Assembly (NCBI GenBank): GCA_035560235.1
Contig: DATMAG010000116.1
Span: 62,001 to 126,000 of the forward strand
Direction: 5' to 3'
DNA length: 64,000 nucleotides
DNA from: DASRDU01 sp035560235
GTDB taxonomy: Bacteria > Acidobacteriota > Blastocatellia > RBC074
The translations under genes were made by a program, and so were the position numbers. Below, piece after piece: positions 46,902 through 56,314 of the stretch. Position 1 is the stretch's first letter. Every line of letters starts with the position of its first letter. The notes beneath the pieces were generated by a model. The model worked only from the letters and a program-made list of their open reading frames with translations. It was not told where the DNA came from and did no database searches.

Positions 46902-47477
46902 TTGGAGAAAGAATCTCAAAGTTCAGCCCGCACGATCAGAATCGTGATCTGCCTGGTGGTGGCAGCATTTCTGAATACCAGACTGAAGATGCTCAGTCCC
47001 TGGTTTGAATACATTGACTGGCTGCTGCTGGTCACACTGTATGTCGGAATGCTGCGCGATCCGTTTCAGGCGCTGATGACGGCGACGGTGGCAGGCATTC
47101 TGCAGGACGGCCTGTCAGGGTCGCGCTTCGGCATCAGCGGCATCGCGCAGCTGCTGGCCGTCTGGTTTGCCTTTCAGGTTTCGTCGAAATTCTTTATCGA
47201 AGGGCTGCTGGTCAGAATTCCCATCGTCGCCGGAGCGACCCTGATCTATCTTGTCACCCGCGTTTTTCTCTACCGTTATCTGGGCTTTCAGCTGCCTCCC
47301 GTGATGGAGGTCAATCGCGGTTTTATGGAGGTGTTTCTCGGAGTCTTCCTGAATCTGCTGGCCTCGCTGCTCGTCTTCGCGCTCCTTGATCGTTTCTTCA
47401 GAGTCGGCTTCCGGCAGCGCAGTCGTCGCGCTGAAGCAATGCGCGGGCTGCGCCGAAGTCCGTGGAACCGGATATAA
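46902..47477 (+). CDS. mreD: Rod shape-determining protein MreD
   Basis: A 191-residue membrane protein with about five helices, in the expected place between mreC and mrdA. LLLVTLYVGMLRDPFQALMTATVAGILQD is like MreD. The start is uncertain: TTG 46902 gives a short N-terminus and GTG 46944 is possible. The 220 bp before it hold a 25-codon open stretch in another frame (46745) and no clear ribosome binding site. A frameshift in the N-terminal part cannot be excluded. Confidence 0.85.
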   Translation: MEKESQSSARTIRIVICLVVAAFLNTRLKMLSPWFEYIDWLLLVTLYVGMLRDPFQALMTATVAGILQDGLSGSRFGISGIAQLLAVWFAFQVSSKFFIEGLLVRIPIVAGATLIYLVTRVFLYRYLGFQLPPVMEVNRGFMEVFLGVFLNLLASLLVFALLDRFFRVGFRQRSRRAEAMRGLRRSPWNRI

Positions 47478-47527
47478 TCCGGGCTGCGGATCTGATGTTC
47501 GGAATCCGGAATTGAGACCAGGGTACG

Positions 47528-49498
47528 ATGAAAGCAATTCAGCCTCAACGAGGCATGGACAGTTTCGAGGATATTCGCCAGACCGGGCTGCGGCTGGAAG
47601 CGCTGCGCGTGCTGGCCATCGTGATCTGCCTGGTGCTGGGCATCCGTTTGTCCTGGCTGCAGGTTCTCAATCACGAAAATTACGCGGTGCAGGCTGAGCA
47701 GAACCGCGTGCGGGTGCTGGCCATTCCGGCACCGCGCGGAAAGATTTTCGACCGCAAGGGGCGCCTGCTCGTCACGAGTCGCGGCTCCTGGAACATCGTC
47801 CTCAGCCGCGAAAAGGGTCAGCGGCTCGAAGACAAAATTGACCTGATCGTTGAAAACCTCGGCGTTGATCGTGAGTGGCTGACGAAACGCTTCGAGGCCG
47901 CCAGATACGAGCCGAAATACGAGTACATCGTCGTCAAGGAACTGGCCACGCCGGGCGATGTCGCCTGGGTTGATGCCCACAGGATTGAACATCCGGAACT
48001 GATGGCAATGGAAGCGCCGCAGCGGGTTTATGTTCACGGCAAGCTGGCTGCGCACGCGCTCGGTTACGTCGGTGAAGTCAGCAAAAAGGAGCTGCAGGAT
48101 CCGAATTCTCCCTTCAGTGAAGCGAGAGGCTTCAAACTCGGCGACATCATCGGCAAGTCCGGCTTCGAGCGGTACTACAATGACATTCTGATGGGCAAGG
48201 ATGGCGAACGGCGCGTGGTCGTAGACAGCCGCGGGCAGATCAAGTCCGAATTGTCCCGCGTGGAGCCGATTCCGGGCCGGGACGTTTATCTGACGCTTGA
48301 TTACGACGTTCAGCTGGCCGCTGAGGAACAGGGCGACACCATGCCGACCGGACGCGGCGCGCTGGCTTTTATGGATCCCAACAACGGCGAAATCTTTGCG
48401 ATGGTCAGCCGTCCGGCCTTCGATCCGAACGCCTTCTCGCAGCGCGCCAAAACTCAGGAAGGCCGGGAAGAGATCACCGAATATTACCAGGACGAAGACA
48501 AGCCGCTTTATAACCGCGTGATCCAAGCGGCGATGGCTCCCGGCTCAACCTGGAAGCTGTTCACAACTGTCGCGGCGCTCAATGAAGGAGTCATCACGCC
48601 GGAGAATTCCAGAGTTCAGGACGGCAGCATTCAGCTCGGCAGCTATTTCATGACTTCGATGTCGCATCTGGGCTTTCCCGATGTGGTCACCGCCATCGCC
48701 AGATCCTGCGACGGTTATTATTATCGCCTGGGCCTGAAGATGGGCGGCGAGCGATTTGAAAAGTGGGTGCATATTTTCAGGTTCGGCGAAAAAACCGGCG
48801 TTGACCTGCCCAACGAGCGCGCCGGTCGTCCGCCGACTCCGTCGGAAAAGAAGCAGTTCTGGGAAGCCGTCGCCCGCAATATGAAGAAAAAGCGGGAAGA
48901 GGCCGGTCAGAAATGGACCGAGCGGGACGCGCGCGAATATGAGTTTCAGAGTCGCTGGACTGATTACGATATGGCGGCATCCGCCTTCGGACAGGGGCGC
49001 AATGAGACGACTCCGATTCAGTTGCTGCGTTACGTCGGAGCGCTGGCCAACGGCGGCCATATGGTCACTCCGCATCTGCTGCTGAAAGTCCCGGCGGTCG
49101 AGCGCGACGGAGTGATGCTGCCCGAACTGCGCTACGAAGACAGAAACAAATTCACAATCCCGATGAGTCCGGAGATTCACGAGATCGTCAAAAAGGGGAT
49201 GTGGAATGCCGTCAATGGCGACGGCACCGCCGGAGCAGCGCGAGTCGAAGGGTTCGATGTCTGCGGCAAGACGGGAACGGCGCAGGTCGCTTCGAAGGCC
49301 AGAGCCGGGGCCAACACGAAGGACAATGCCTGGTTCATCAGTTTCGCGCCCCGCGACAAACCCGAAATCTGTTCGGTGATCCTGACTGAGAACGCAGGCT
49401 TCGGCGGCAGGAACTCCGCGCCGCGTGCCAAAGTGATTTATGAAGGTTATTACCGTCGCACCCGCAATCTGCCGATGGAGGTAGCGACCAGGCAGTAA
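47528..49498 (+). CDS. mrdA: Penicillin-binding protein 2
   Basis: A 656-residue class B peptidoglycan transpeptidase of the elongasome. One membrane helix (about residues 28-50) is followed by the pedestal domain (PAPRGKIFDRKGRLL), then the transpeptidase domain with STWK (Ser 340, Lys 343), SCD (393-395; Asp in the third place is normal for PBP2) and KTGT (581-584). An insert of about 50 charged residues lies near 435-480 (KKQFWEAVARNMKKKREEAG). It works with RodA, encoded next. Domain order and operon position are textbook. Confidence 0.97.
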   Translation: MKAIQPQRGMDSFEDIRQTGLRLEALRVLAIVICLVLGIRLSWLQVLNHENYAVQAEQNRVRVLAIPAPRGKIFDRKGRLLVTSRGSWNIVLSREKGQRLEDKIDLIVENLGVDREWLTKRFEAARYEPKYEYIVVKELATPGDVAWVDAHRIEHPELMAMEAPQRVYVHGKLAAHALGYVGEVSKKELQDPNSPFSEARGFKLGDIIGKSGFERYYNDILMGKDGERRVVVDSRGQIKSELSRVEPIPGRDVYLTLDYDVQLAAEEQGDTMPTGRGALAFMDPNNGEIFAMVSRPAFDPNAFSQRAKTQEGREEITEYYQDEDKPLYNRVIQAAMAPGSTWKLFTTVAALNEGVITPENSRVQDGSIQLGSYFMTSMSHLGFPDVVTAIARSCDGYYYRLGLKMGGERFEKWVHIFRFGEKTGVDLPNERAGRPPTPSEKKQFWEAVARNMKKKREEAGQKWTERDAREYEFQSRWTDYDMAASAFGQGRNETTPIQLLRYVGALANGGHMVTPHLLLKVPAVERDGVMLPELRYEDRNKFTIPMSPEIHEIVKKGMWNAVNGDGTAGAARVEGFDVCGKTGTAQVASKARAGANTKDNAWFISFAPRDKPEICSVILTENAGFGGRNSAPRAKVIYEGYYRRTRNLPMEVATRQ

Positions 49499-49523
49499 AG
49501 GCCGGAGTCTGAGTTTTTCACAT

Positions 49524-50639
49524 ATGGGCAGTTTCAGCCGCAGATTCATTACCGATTTTGACTGGTTACTCCTGGGTATGGTGCTGCTTGTCTGCGCCCT
49601 CGGAGTGATGCAGATTTCCAGCGTCGAGCCGTCACCGGGGATGTGGCGCAAGCAGCTGATGACAGTGCTGGTGATGGGGCTGCCCATTCTCTTCGTGACC
49701 ACGCTGATTGATTATCATAAGATAGTTAACGCGGCGCCGGTGCTTTACGGCATCGGAATCATCCTGCTGATTGCCGTGCTGCTCTTTGGCAGAGTCGTCA
49801 ATGGAAATAAAAGCTGGCTCTATCTGGGGCCGCTTTCGGGACAGCCGTCAGAGATCGCCAAGATTTTCACGATTCTGATGCTGACCCGCTTTCTGGCCGA
49901 TGTGCGCAAACGTCCGCTGGATGTGCGCACCATCATCATCGCCTGCGGACTCTGGGCGGTCCCGGCGGTGCTGGTCTTTCTGGAGAATGATACGGGCAGC
50001 ACGCTCAGCTATATGTCGTTTCTGGCTGCGCTGCTGCTGATTGGTGGAATCGGCTGGCGCTGGGTGGCGGCCGGAGCCGTCGGACTGGTGCTGGTAGTTG
50101 CTCTTGCTGGTTTCTGGCTGTCTCATCTCGACTCAGTAAAATACAAGGACAACTACAAGATTCAGCGGATTCTGGCGGTCTATTTTCCGGACAAGGCGCA
50201 GGAGCGCTTCTCCTACCAGAACAAGCAGGCCGAGATCGCAGTCGGTTCCGGCGGGATTGTCGGCAAGGGGCTGGGCAAGGGATCGCAGGGAACGCTCGGT
50301 TTTCTGCCGGAAGTGCAGACCGATTTTATTTTTGCAGCCCTGGGAGAGGAGATGGGTTTTCTGGGGACGGTCTTTGCTCTGGTGCTGTATGCTTTGATCA
50401 TTACACGCCTGATCGGAATTGCGCGTTCGGCGCGCGACCGGGCAGGTCTGCTGCTCGTCACCGGGTACGCGGCATTGTTGCTGTGTCATGTTGCCGTCAG
50501 TATGGGAATGGTGCTGCGGCTGTTGCCGATCATCGGCATTCCGCTGCCACTGATGAGCTACGGCGGATCGTCGCTGCTCGCGACGTTCTTCGCCCTCGGT
50601 CTGGCGCTCAGTGTGCGCCAGCGCCGCTTTGTCAATTAA
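49524..50639 (+). CDS. rodA: RodA, SEDS peptidoglycan glycosyltransferase
   Basis: A 371-residue SEDS-family protein with about ten membrane helices that polymerises lipid II in partnership with PBP2. Family markers are NGNKSWLYLGPLSGQPSEIAK, FLENDTGSTLSYM (with the likely catalytic Asp), LGFLPEVQTDFIFAALGEE and GIPLPLMSYGGSSLLATFF. It starts 25 bp after mrdA. Length and layout are normal. Confidence 0.96.
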   Translation: MGSFSRRFITDFDWLLLGMVLLVCALGVMQISSVEPSPGMWRKQLMTVLVMGLPILFVTTLIDYHKIVNAAPVLYGIGIILLIAVLLFGRVVNGNKSWLYLGPLSGQPSEIAKIFTILMLTRFLADVRKRPLDVRTIIIACGLWAVPAVLVFLENDTGSTLSYMSFLAALLLIGGIGWRWVAAGAVGLVLVVALAGFWLSHLDSVKYKDNYKIQRILAVYFPDKAQERFSYQNKQAEIAVGSGGIVGKGLGKGSQGTLGFLPEVQTDFIFAALGEEMGFLGTVFALVLYALIITRLIGIARSARDRAGLLLVTGYAALLLCHVAVSMGMVLRLLPIIGIPLPLMSYGGSSLLATFFALGLALSVRQRRFVN

Positions 50640-51105
50640 CGGGTTTTTCCGGGAGGTGATCGGGTGTCCCTCTCGTGTTGCGCGGCAGCCTTCAGAAGCT
50701 GAAGAGAGTCGCAGTCACGGTTTTGAGTCCGGGATTTCAGGTTTCGAGTTCCAGCCTTACCGGCTTCCCCTTCAGCTCAGAACTGATCAGTTCATACTCA
50801 GAACCACTGCTTCTGCCGCGCCGGAAAAGAGTTTCCTTCATGTCTCAGGAATCAGTGCAGCCACTGCCCGGCGTGTCAGAGGGCAGCGGCAACCGGATTT
50901 ACATTTTCGGTCGGCGAGCGCCGCAGAGCTGCCTGTCATCTCCGCTCACTTACTGCGAGATGAATATGCGCCTGCGTCTGCGCTCCCGGCTTTTTTATTT
51001 TCAGAACTGAAGCGGGCCTGCAGCTCGCTCATTTATCGTGGTGTGGCGGTTCGCCTGCGCGCCCGTTCAGGGTCTTCGCGGCCCCCTCACACCCAGGAGA
51101 GATCA
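50640..51105. other. Long leader region of the RNase E/G gene
   Basis: 466 bp without a clear gene. The frame of the RNase gene happens to be open through it, but AGGAGAG and ATG 51106 mark the true start and the homology begins there. A repeat-like stretch with GTTTTGAGTCC and GTTTCGAGTTCC words is at about 50720-50755. A long 5' leader is in keeping with the known autoregulation of RNase E through its leader, though no structure is proven here. Confidence 0.5.
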
Positions 51106-53682
51106 ATGGCCAAAGAAATGATCGTCAGCGTCAACGGACGCGAAAAGAAGATTGCCATCATCGAAGATGATGTCGTCACCGAATTTTATGTCGAACGTGG
51201 CGATGAAAATCAGGGGATCGTCGGCAATATTTACAAGGGCAAGGTCATGAAGGTGCTGCCCGGCATGCAGTCGGCCTTTGTTGATATCGGCCTCGAACGC
51301 GATTCGTTCCTCTACGTTTCCGACTTTCTTGAAGACGAGGAGTTCGAGGGGATCTTCACCGAGGAGCGGCGCGAAACGCAACCCAAACCGCAGCGGCCTC
51401 AGAGAGCTGAAAAGTCGCGTCCGGTTCGGGAGGTCGAGGTCGCAGCCGAAGAGAACGAGGACGATAAGGAAGCCGAACTGCAGGCTGCCGCCCTCAGCCA
51501 CATTGAAGAACTCAGCGAAGAGCCGGTCATCGAACCGGAGCCGGAAGCAGCGGCCTTCGACGAGGCCGTGGTTGAAGCCAGTGAAGAAACCAGCGCCCGC
51601 CTGCGCCGCCGCCAGAGGCTGAGTTACGAGGAAGCGGAAGATGGCGAACCGGTCGTGGCCTCTTCACCCGAAGAGGTCGCCATCGCCGCTTCGGTTGAAG
51701 CGGCCGAACCTGAAATTGTTTATGAAGCCGTCACTGACGCGGTTGAAGAAACAGCCGAGGAAGAACCGGCACGCGGTCGGCGCCGTCGTCGCGGTGGACG
51801 CCGTCGTCGCGGCGAGGAGGCTGGCGAGACAGTTGAAGCTGCGGAGCCTCTTCCCGCGGTTGCCGAGGCTGCGCCGCAACCTGTCGCTGAACCGGAAAGA
51901 ATCGAAGTCTTTGAACCAGCGCCTTACGTCAGCCTGCCGCAGGAGACCTTTGAACGCGTCGTTGATGACGAAGCCGCCGCACTGAATCATCAGGCTGAAC
52001 CGCTCCACGCTGAAGAGTACGTCACCACGCTGCTTGAGGTCGAACCGACCCCTGAAGCTCACGTCGGATCGCTCAGAAGCTCCATCGGCGCCGGTTCTGA
52101 GTTTGAGCGCGTCAGCGATGATTCAGGCGAACCGGCGGCAGAAGAATCAGAGCCGGACGAAACACTGCAGAAAGCGGAACACGCGCCGGAACTCACGCTG
52201 CACGCCGCGCAGTCGCCCTCAGAAGCTCTGGAAAAGACAGAAGAAACGCCGCTCGCGGATGCCGAGGCCAGGCTGCGTGAAGCGCGTCCGCGCGAGGAGT
52301 TCGCCACACGGCGCGGCGGGCGCGGTCGCCGCTACCGGCAGCGCGCCGCCACGACAGACGCGACCGCTGAAGCTGAAGCCGCGACAGCCGCTGCTGAAGA
52401 TCACGAAGAAGATGAGCCTGTCGCTGCGCCGGTCGCCGTGCCCCGCTCAAATGGCCGCACGCATCGCCCGGTGATCTCTGATCTGCTGCGCGAAGGCCAG
52501 GAAATTCTCGTGCAGATTGCCAAGGAACCCATCGGCCAGAAAGGCGCGCGCATCACTTCGCACATTGCGCTGCCCGGTCGTTACATCGTTTACATGCCGA
52601 CGGTCGAACACATCGGCGTCTCGCGCAAAATCGGCACCGATGAAGAGCGCCAGCGCCTGCGTCGCACGCTGCATCAGTTGCGCGCTGAAGACAACATTCC
52701 CGGCGGTTTCATTGTCCGCACTGCCGCTGCCGGTCGCACGACCGACGAACTGCGCGATGACGTGCAGTACCTTTTCCGCACCTGGACTGAAATTCGCCGT
52801 CGCGGTGACAAATCAAAGGCTCCGGCGATCATTCACCGCGATCTTGATCTGGTGCAGCGCATCCTGCGCGATCAGTTGTCGGGCGATTTCAGCGCGATCC
52901 GCGTGGATAACGAAGAGGAATACGAGCGCGTCGTTGATTTCGTCAACCGCTTTGCGCCGAAGCTCGTGCGCCGCGTCAAGCTTTACACCAAGGACACGCC
53001 GATTCTCGAAGAGTACGGCGTGCAGGCCGAAATTGACAAAGCCGTCAAGCCGCGCGTCTGGCTCAAATCGGGCGGTTACATCGTCATCAATCAGACCGAA
53101 GCGCTCGTCGCCATTGACGTCAACACCGGCAAGTTCGTCGGTCGCTCGAACCGTCTGGAAGATACCATCGTCAAGACCAACATCGAAGCAGCCAGGGAGA
53201 TTGCGCGTCAGATCAGGCTGCGCGATCTGGGCGGCATCATCGTGCTCGATTTCATTGATATGGAAGAGCGCCGCAACCGCGTCAAAGTCATGCAGGCCCT
53301 TGAACAGGAACTGCGCGCCGACAAGTCACCTTCGAAGGTGCTTCAGTTTAATGACTTCGGCCTTGTCGCCATCACCCGCAAGCGCGTCAAGCAGTCACTT
53401 GAACGCACGCTCTGCACGCCCTGTTCGTACTGCGGCGGCGGCGGCATGGTCAAAAGCGCGCAGACGGTCTGTTACGAAATTCTGGCCGAGGCGCGCCGCA
53501 TCGCCCGCACCAACGATGATTACAGCGAAGTGATTCTGCGCCTGCACCCCGAAGTCTCCAAAACATTGCGCACCACCGAACGCGACGTACTCAATGAAAT
53601 CGAGGCCTACTTCGGCACTCCGCTGACGATCAAAAGCGATCCGACCGTGCATCAGGAGCAGTTCGACATCGCGCTTGTGTAG
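51106..53682 (+). CDS. RNase E/G family endoribonuclease with large S1 insertion
   Basis: An 858-residue enzyme of mRNA decay and rRNA processing. The first half of the S1 domain is at about residues 35-75 (NIYKGKVMKVLPGMQSAFVDIG). The second half, ISDLLREGQEILVQI, only comes at about 455, so the S1 domain is split by an insert of about 380 residues. The insert is acidic, rich in Ala, Glu and Pro, with two Arg clusters (about 222-240 and 401-412). The catalytic Asp residues are in AIDVNTGKFVG (about 671) and VLDFIDME (about 715). The zinc-link is CTPCSYCG (about 770-773). Most parts are normal; the insert is probably disordered and could bind RNA or partners. Confidence 0.93.
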   Translation: MAKEMIVSVNGREKKIAIIEDDVVTEFYVERGDENQGIVGNIYKGKVMKVLPGMQSAFVDIGLERDSFLYVSDFLEDEEFEGIFTEERRETQPKPQRPQRAEKSRPVREVEVAAEENEDDKEAELQAAALSHIEELSEEPVIEPEPEAAAFDEAVVEASEETSARLRRRQRLSYEEAEDGEPVVASSPEEVAIAASVEAAEPEIVYEAVTDAVEETAEEEPARGRRRRRGGRRRRGEEAGETVEAAEPLPAVAEAAPQPVAEPERIEVFEPAPYVSLPQETFERVVDDEAAALNHQAEPLHAEEYVTTLLEVEPTPEAHVGSLRSSIGAGSEFERVSDDSGEPAAEESEPDETLQKAEHAPELTLHAAQSPSEALEKTEETPLADAEARLREARPREEFATRRGGRGRRYRQRAATTDATAEAEAATAAAEDHEEDEPVAAPVAVPRSNGRTHRPVISDLLREGQEILVQIAKEPIGQKGARITSHIALPGRYIVYMPTVEHIGVSRKIGTDEERQRLRRTLHQLRAEDNIPGGFIVRTAAAGRTTDELRDDVQYLFRTWTEIRRRGDKSKAPAIIHRDLDLVQRILRDQLSGDFSAIRVDNEEEYERVVDFVNRFAPKLVRRVKLYTKDTPILEEYGVQAEIDKAVKPRVWLKSGGYIVINQTEALVAIDVNTGKFVGRSNRLEDTIVKTNIEAAREIARQIRLRDLGGIIVLDFIDMEERRNRVKVMQALEQELRADKSPSKVLQFNDFGLVAITRKRVKQSLERTLCTPCSYCGGGGMVKSAQTVCYEILAEARRIARTNDDYSEVILRLHPEVSKTLRTTERDVLNEIEAYFGTPLTIKSDPTVHQEQFDIALV

Positions 53683-53709
53683 TAACCATTCCTGAATCGG
53701 AATCCGGAA

Positions 53710-53741
53710 CGGCAGAGGCTTCCTCTGCCGTTTTTGTTTTT
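53710..53741 (+). terminator. Rho-independent terminator
   Basis: A perfect 9-bp stem (CGGCAGAGG at 53710-53718, its complement at 53722-53730), a 3-nt loop and a T-rich tract (TTTTTGTTTTT) follow the RNase gene. Confidence 0.95.
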
Positions 53742-54063
53742 ACCCTTCAATTCTGCTCCTGCCTCGCCTGGCCGTCGCGGCTGAATCCGCGCCGGTCGGC
53801 GGCACGGTTTCATTCACGGCATCGCTGATTTCAACTGAATTGTCCGCGTCATTCTGACCGAACGATGGCTGTCGCGGCACAGGCATTACACCCACTCATC
53901 ATTCCGAACTGATTACAACAATTCGGTCAGGCAGTTTAGTTCAGGCCCTGCCGACTTTCGCCGGAGTTATGGCACGGTGGCTGCAATTACACTGTCTGAC
54001 AGGTCACAGCCGCCTGTCCTCCATTGATCCCTCCGGCCCCGCTCAGACGAGAGACATAACTTT
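53742..54063. other. Regulatory region upstream of the subtilase gene
   Basis: About 320 bp with no gene. It contains the sigma-54-like promoter at 53971-53986. Upstream of it there is room for an enhancer-binding site, but I cannot point to a clear palindrome. Confidence 0.5.
53971..53986 (+). promoter_or_regulatory. Sigma-54-type promoter
   Basis: TGGCACGGTGGCTGCA fits the sigma-54 consensus TGGCACG-N4-TTGCA with one change (CTGCA), and the GG and GC elements have exactly 10 bases between them. Transcription would start near 53997, about 67 bp before the subtilase ATG. NtrC-type activators exist in this window. Confidence 0.6.
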
Positions 54064-56136
54064 ATGACGAGTAATCAAGGCTACGGAAGAACCGCCATGC
54101 TCAGACGATGGGCGGCGCTCAGTCTGGTTCTGTCGCTGCTGTGCGGATTGTTTCCCGCAGGGCAGCGGGTACAGGCACAACCGGCAACCGGCAACAGCGC
54201 GGTTGATAAACTCGCACCGGCGCTCCGGCAGGCTCTCAGCAATCCGCATTCGCTGATCTGGCTGGATCCGGTCAGCCGGAGGAGCCGGGTGCTGATTCAG
54301 ACGATCGGCCCGGTTTCGCTCAGCCTGCTGGCCGAAATCACGCTGCGCGGCGGGCTGCTGGTCAGAACTTTCTCCTCGATAGACGGCGTGCTGGTGGAGA
54401 TGCCGCTCAGCGGACTGCTGCCGCTGGCGGCGCGAGCCGATGTCGAGCGCATCTCGCCCGATCATCTGGCGCAGCAGGCTTCGAGTCATCTGGAAGCCGC
54501 CACCGGAGCCGATCAGGTGCGCAGCGCAAATCTGCTCGGCGGGTTCACCGGACTTGATGGCACCGGCATCGGCGTGGCGATCCTCGATTCGGGAATTATG
54601 GCGAGTCATCGTGACTTCGCCAATGCGCTGGGTCTGTCGCGCGTCGTGGCAGCGGCGGATACGGTCTCAGCCAACACGCATCTGGCCAGCCTGACAGGTT
54701 CACTCGGTCTGCCTCCGTTGCCCGTGCTGAGCGGCAATCCCGATCAGCACGGGCACGGCACACACGTCGCGGGCCTGGCTGCCGGACGCGCGCCGGGCAG
54801 CGGCTCAGACCGCGGGTTCAACGGCATTGCGCCGAATGCGAATCTGGTGGACGTGCGCGTGCTGAATGGTTACGGGCTGGGCCAGGCCAGCGATGTGATC
54901 GCCGGCATTGACTGGGTGCTGCAACGCCGCACTCTGTACAACATTCGCGTGATGAATCTGAGTCTGGGGCTGGCCTCGTCAGAATCCTGGGAGACTGATC
55001 CGGTCTGCCGGGCGGTGCGGCGCGCCGTGGCGGCTGGCATCACGGTCGTCGCCTCGGCTGGCAATTTCGGTTCAACTCCTGACCGCCGCCTGGAACTTTA
55101 CGGGAGCATCACCGCGCCCGGCAACGACCCGACAGTGATCACCGTCGGCGCAGCCAACACACATCAGACGGACGCGCGCGGCGATGAAAGCATCACTTAT
55201 TTCAGTTCGCGCGGCCCGACGCGCACCTTTGCGCTGACCCCTGACGGCACGAAACGTTATGACAATCTGCTCAAACCGGATCTGGTCGCGCCGGGCAATC
55301 GCCTGGTTTCGGCGGAATCGGCAGGCGCCTGGTTCATCTCACAGCATCCCGAATTACACGTGAGCGGGCAGGGGCGCAGCGGCCTGATGCAGATGAGCGG
55401 CACTTCGATGGCGGCTCCGGTCGTGGCGGGAGCAGTCGCGCTGCTGCTGCAAAAGAATCCGGGGCTGATGCCGCCGCTCATCAAAGCCATCCTGCAATAC
55501 ACTGCACAACAGGTCACGAATGCCAGTATCGTGCAGCAGGGCGCCGGGCTGCTGAACATCGAAGGAGCCGTCCGACTGGCTGATGCGCTGCGCCGTGATG
55601 CAGCGACAGCCTCAGCGCTCGGCTGGCTCAGGACTGGCGACGGACTGCTGAGAAGCGGCGCGCAGATGCCTGTTCCGGTCTCTTACATCAATGGGCAGGA
55701 GGTCAGGTGGGGACAGTATATTTTTGCAGGCGGTTCGCATCTTCTGGCGGGGCAGGATCTCTTCTGCCGCTATCAGGCCATCTACAACCCGGCGCTGGTG
55801 TGGGTGCGCGATCGCGCCACTCTCAATAACAGGCCGCTGCTCAACGGGCAGCTCATCACGGCAGGCGTCATCAACGCTGATGTCATCGCCGACAACGACC
55901 GCATTTTCATTACCGGCAGTCGGCTGAGCGCGGAGCTCGCTTCCGGCCAGGGCGTCGCGATGGCCGAGGGAGTCACCATGGCTGAAGGTGTAGCGATGGC
56001 CGAAGGTGTCGCGATGACAGAGGGCGTCGCGATGGCAGAGGGCGTCGCGATGGCAGAGGGTGTCGCGATGGCTGAAGGAGTTGCTATGGCCGAAGGGGTG
56101 GCGATGGCTGAGGCCTGTTGTGCAGGCGAACCCTGA
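54064..56136 (+). CDS. Subtilisin-like serine protease (S8) with C-terminal GVAMAE repeats
   Basis: A 690-residue exported protease. The signal peptide (about residues 13-38) is followed by an I9-like pro-region (about 45-140). The catalytic triad is complete: Asp 175 (AILDSGI), His 231 (HGHGTHVAG) and Ser 448 (SGTSMAAP); the oxyanion Asn is in ASAGN. The C-terminal part (about 515-625) is not recognised. The last 60 residues hold nine copies of the hexapeptide GVAMAE, then ACCAGEP. Start ATG 54064 or 54100. A sigma-54-like promoter lies upstream, so expression may respond to an NtrC-type regulator. Substrate unknown. Confidence 0.92.
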   Translation: MTSNQGYGRTAMLRRWAALSLVLSLLCGLFPAGQRVQAQPATGNSAVDKLAPALRQALSNPHSLIWLDPVSRRSRVLIQTIGPVSLSLLAEITLRGGLLVRTFSSIDGVLVEMPLSGLLPLAARADVERISPDHLAQQASSHLEAATGADQVRSANLLGGFTGLDGTGIGVAILDSGIMASHRDFANALGLSRVVAAADTVSANTHLASLTGSLGLPPLPVLSGNPDQHGHGTHVAGLAAGRAPGSGSDRGFNGIAPNANLVDVRVLNGYGLGQASDVIAGIDWVLQRRTLYNIRVMNLSLGLASSESWETDPVCRAVRRAVAAGITVVASAGNFGSTPDRRLELYGSITAPGNDPTVITVGAANTHQTDARGDESITYFSSRGPTRTFALTPDGTKRYDNLLKPDLVAPGNRLVSAESAGAWFISQHPELHVSGQGRSGLMQMSGTSMAAPVVAGAVALLLQKNPGLMPPLIKAILQYTAQQVTNASIVQQGAGLLNIEGAVRLADALRRDAATASALGWLRTGDGLLRSGAQMPVPVSYINGQEVRWGQYIFAGGSHLLAGQDLFCRYQAIYNPALVWVRDRATLNNRPLLNGQLITAGVINADVIADNDRIFITGSRLSAELASGQGVAMAEGVTMAEGVAMAEGVAMTEGVAMAEGVAMAEGVAMAEGVAMAEGVAMAEACCAGEP
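55951..56112. repeat. Coding minisatellite, 9 x 18 bp
   Basis: Nine tandem 18-bp units, each coding for GVAMAE or a one-residue variant (GVTMAE, GVAMTE), at the 3' end of the subtilase gene. Units vary at third positions, so the array is not brand new. Its frame-preserving length suggests copy number could vary without breaking the gene. Confidence 0.95.
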
Positions 56137-56188
56137 GGCCGCCTGAGAGCGTGTTTGAGAAGCTTTCCGGAGCACCGGTGTATGGAGT

Positions 56189-56269
56189 GCGGCGAGAACT
56201 CGCCGCGCTTCTCAGAACTGATGCTGTAGCACGGGGCGCCTCAGGCTCGCGCTACAGCAGATGCCTTTT
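56189..56269 (+). repeat. Two hairpins between the subtilase and GGDEF-EAL genes
   Basis: Hairpin 1 is GCGGCGAG-AA-CTCGCCGC (56189-56206). Hairpin 2 is TGCTGTAGC (56222-56230) paired with GCTACAGCA (56251-56259), followed by GATGCCTTTTT. The second may act as a terminator of the subtilase transcript. The words resemble the other intergenic repeats. Confidence 0.7.
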
Positions 56270-56314
56270 TACCAGGCCTGGCCCTGAATCGCGAACAACC
56301 AGTCAGGTGAAGTT

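Noticed and set aside
48704..48712. Loss of the SxN motif in PBP2 (it reads SCD)
   Set aside because: SxD is the normal form in PBP2 proteins.
50611..51105. A 165-residue N-terminal extension of RNase E/G
   Set aside because: The frame is open by chance and overlaps rodA. Homology and the RBS begin at ATG 51106.
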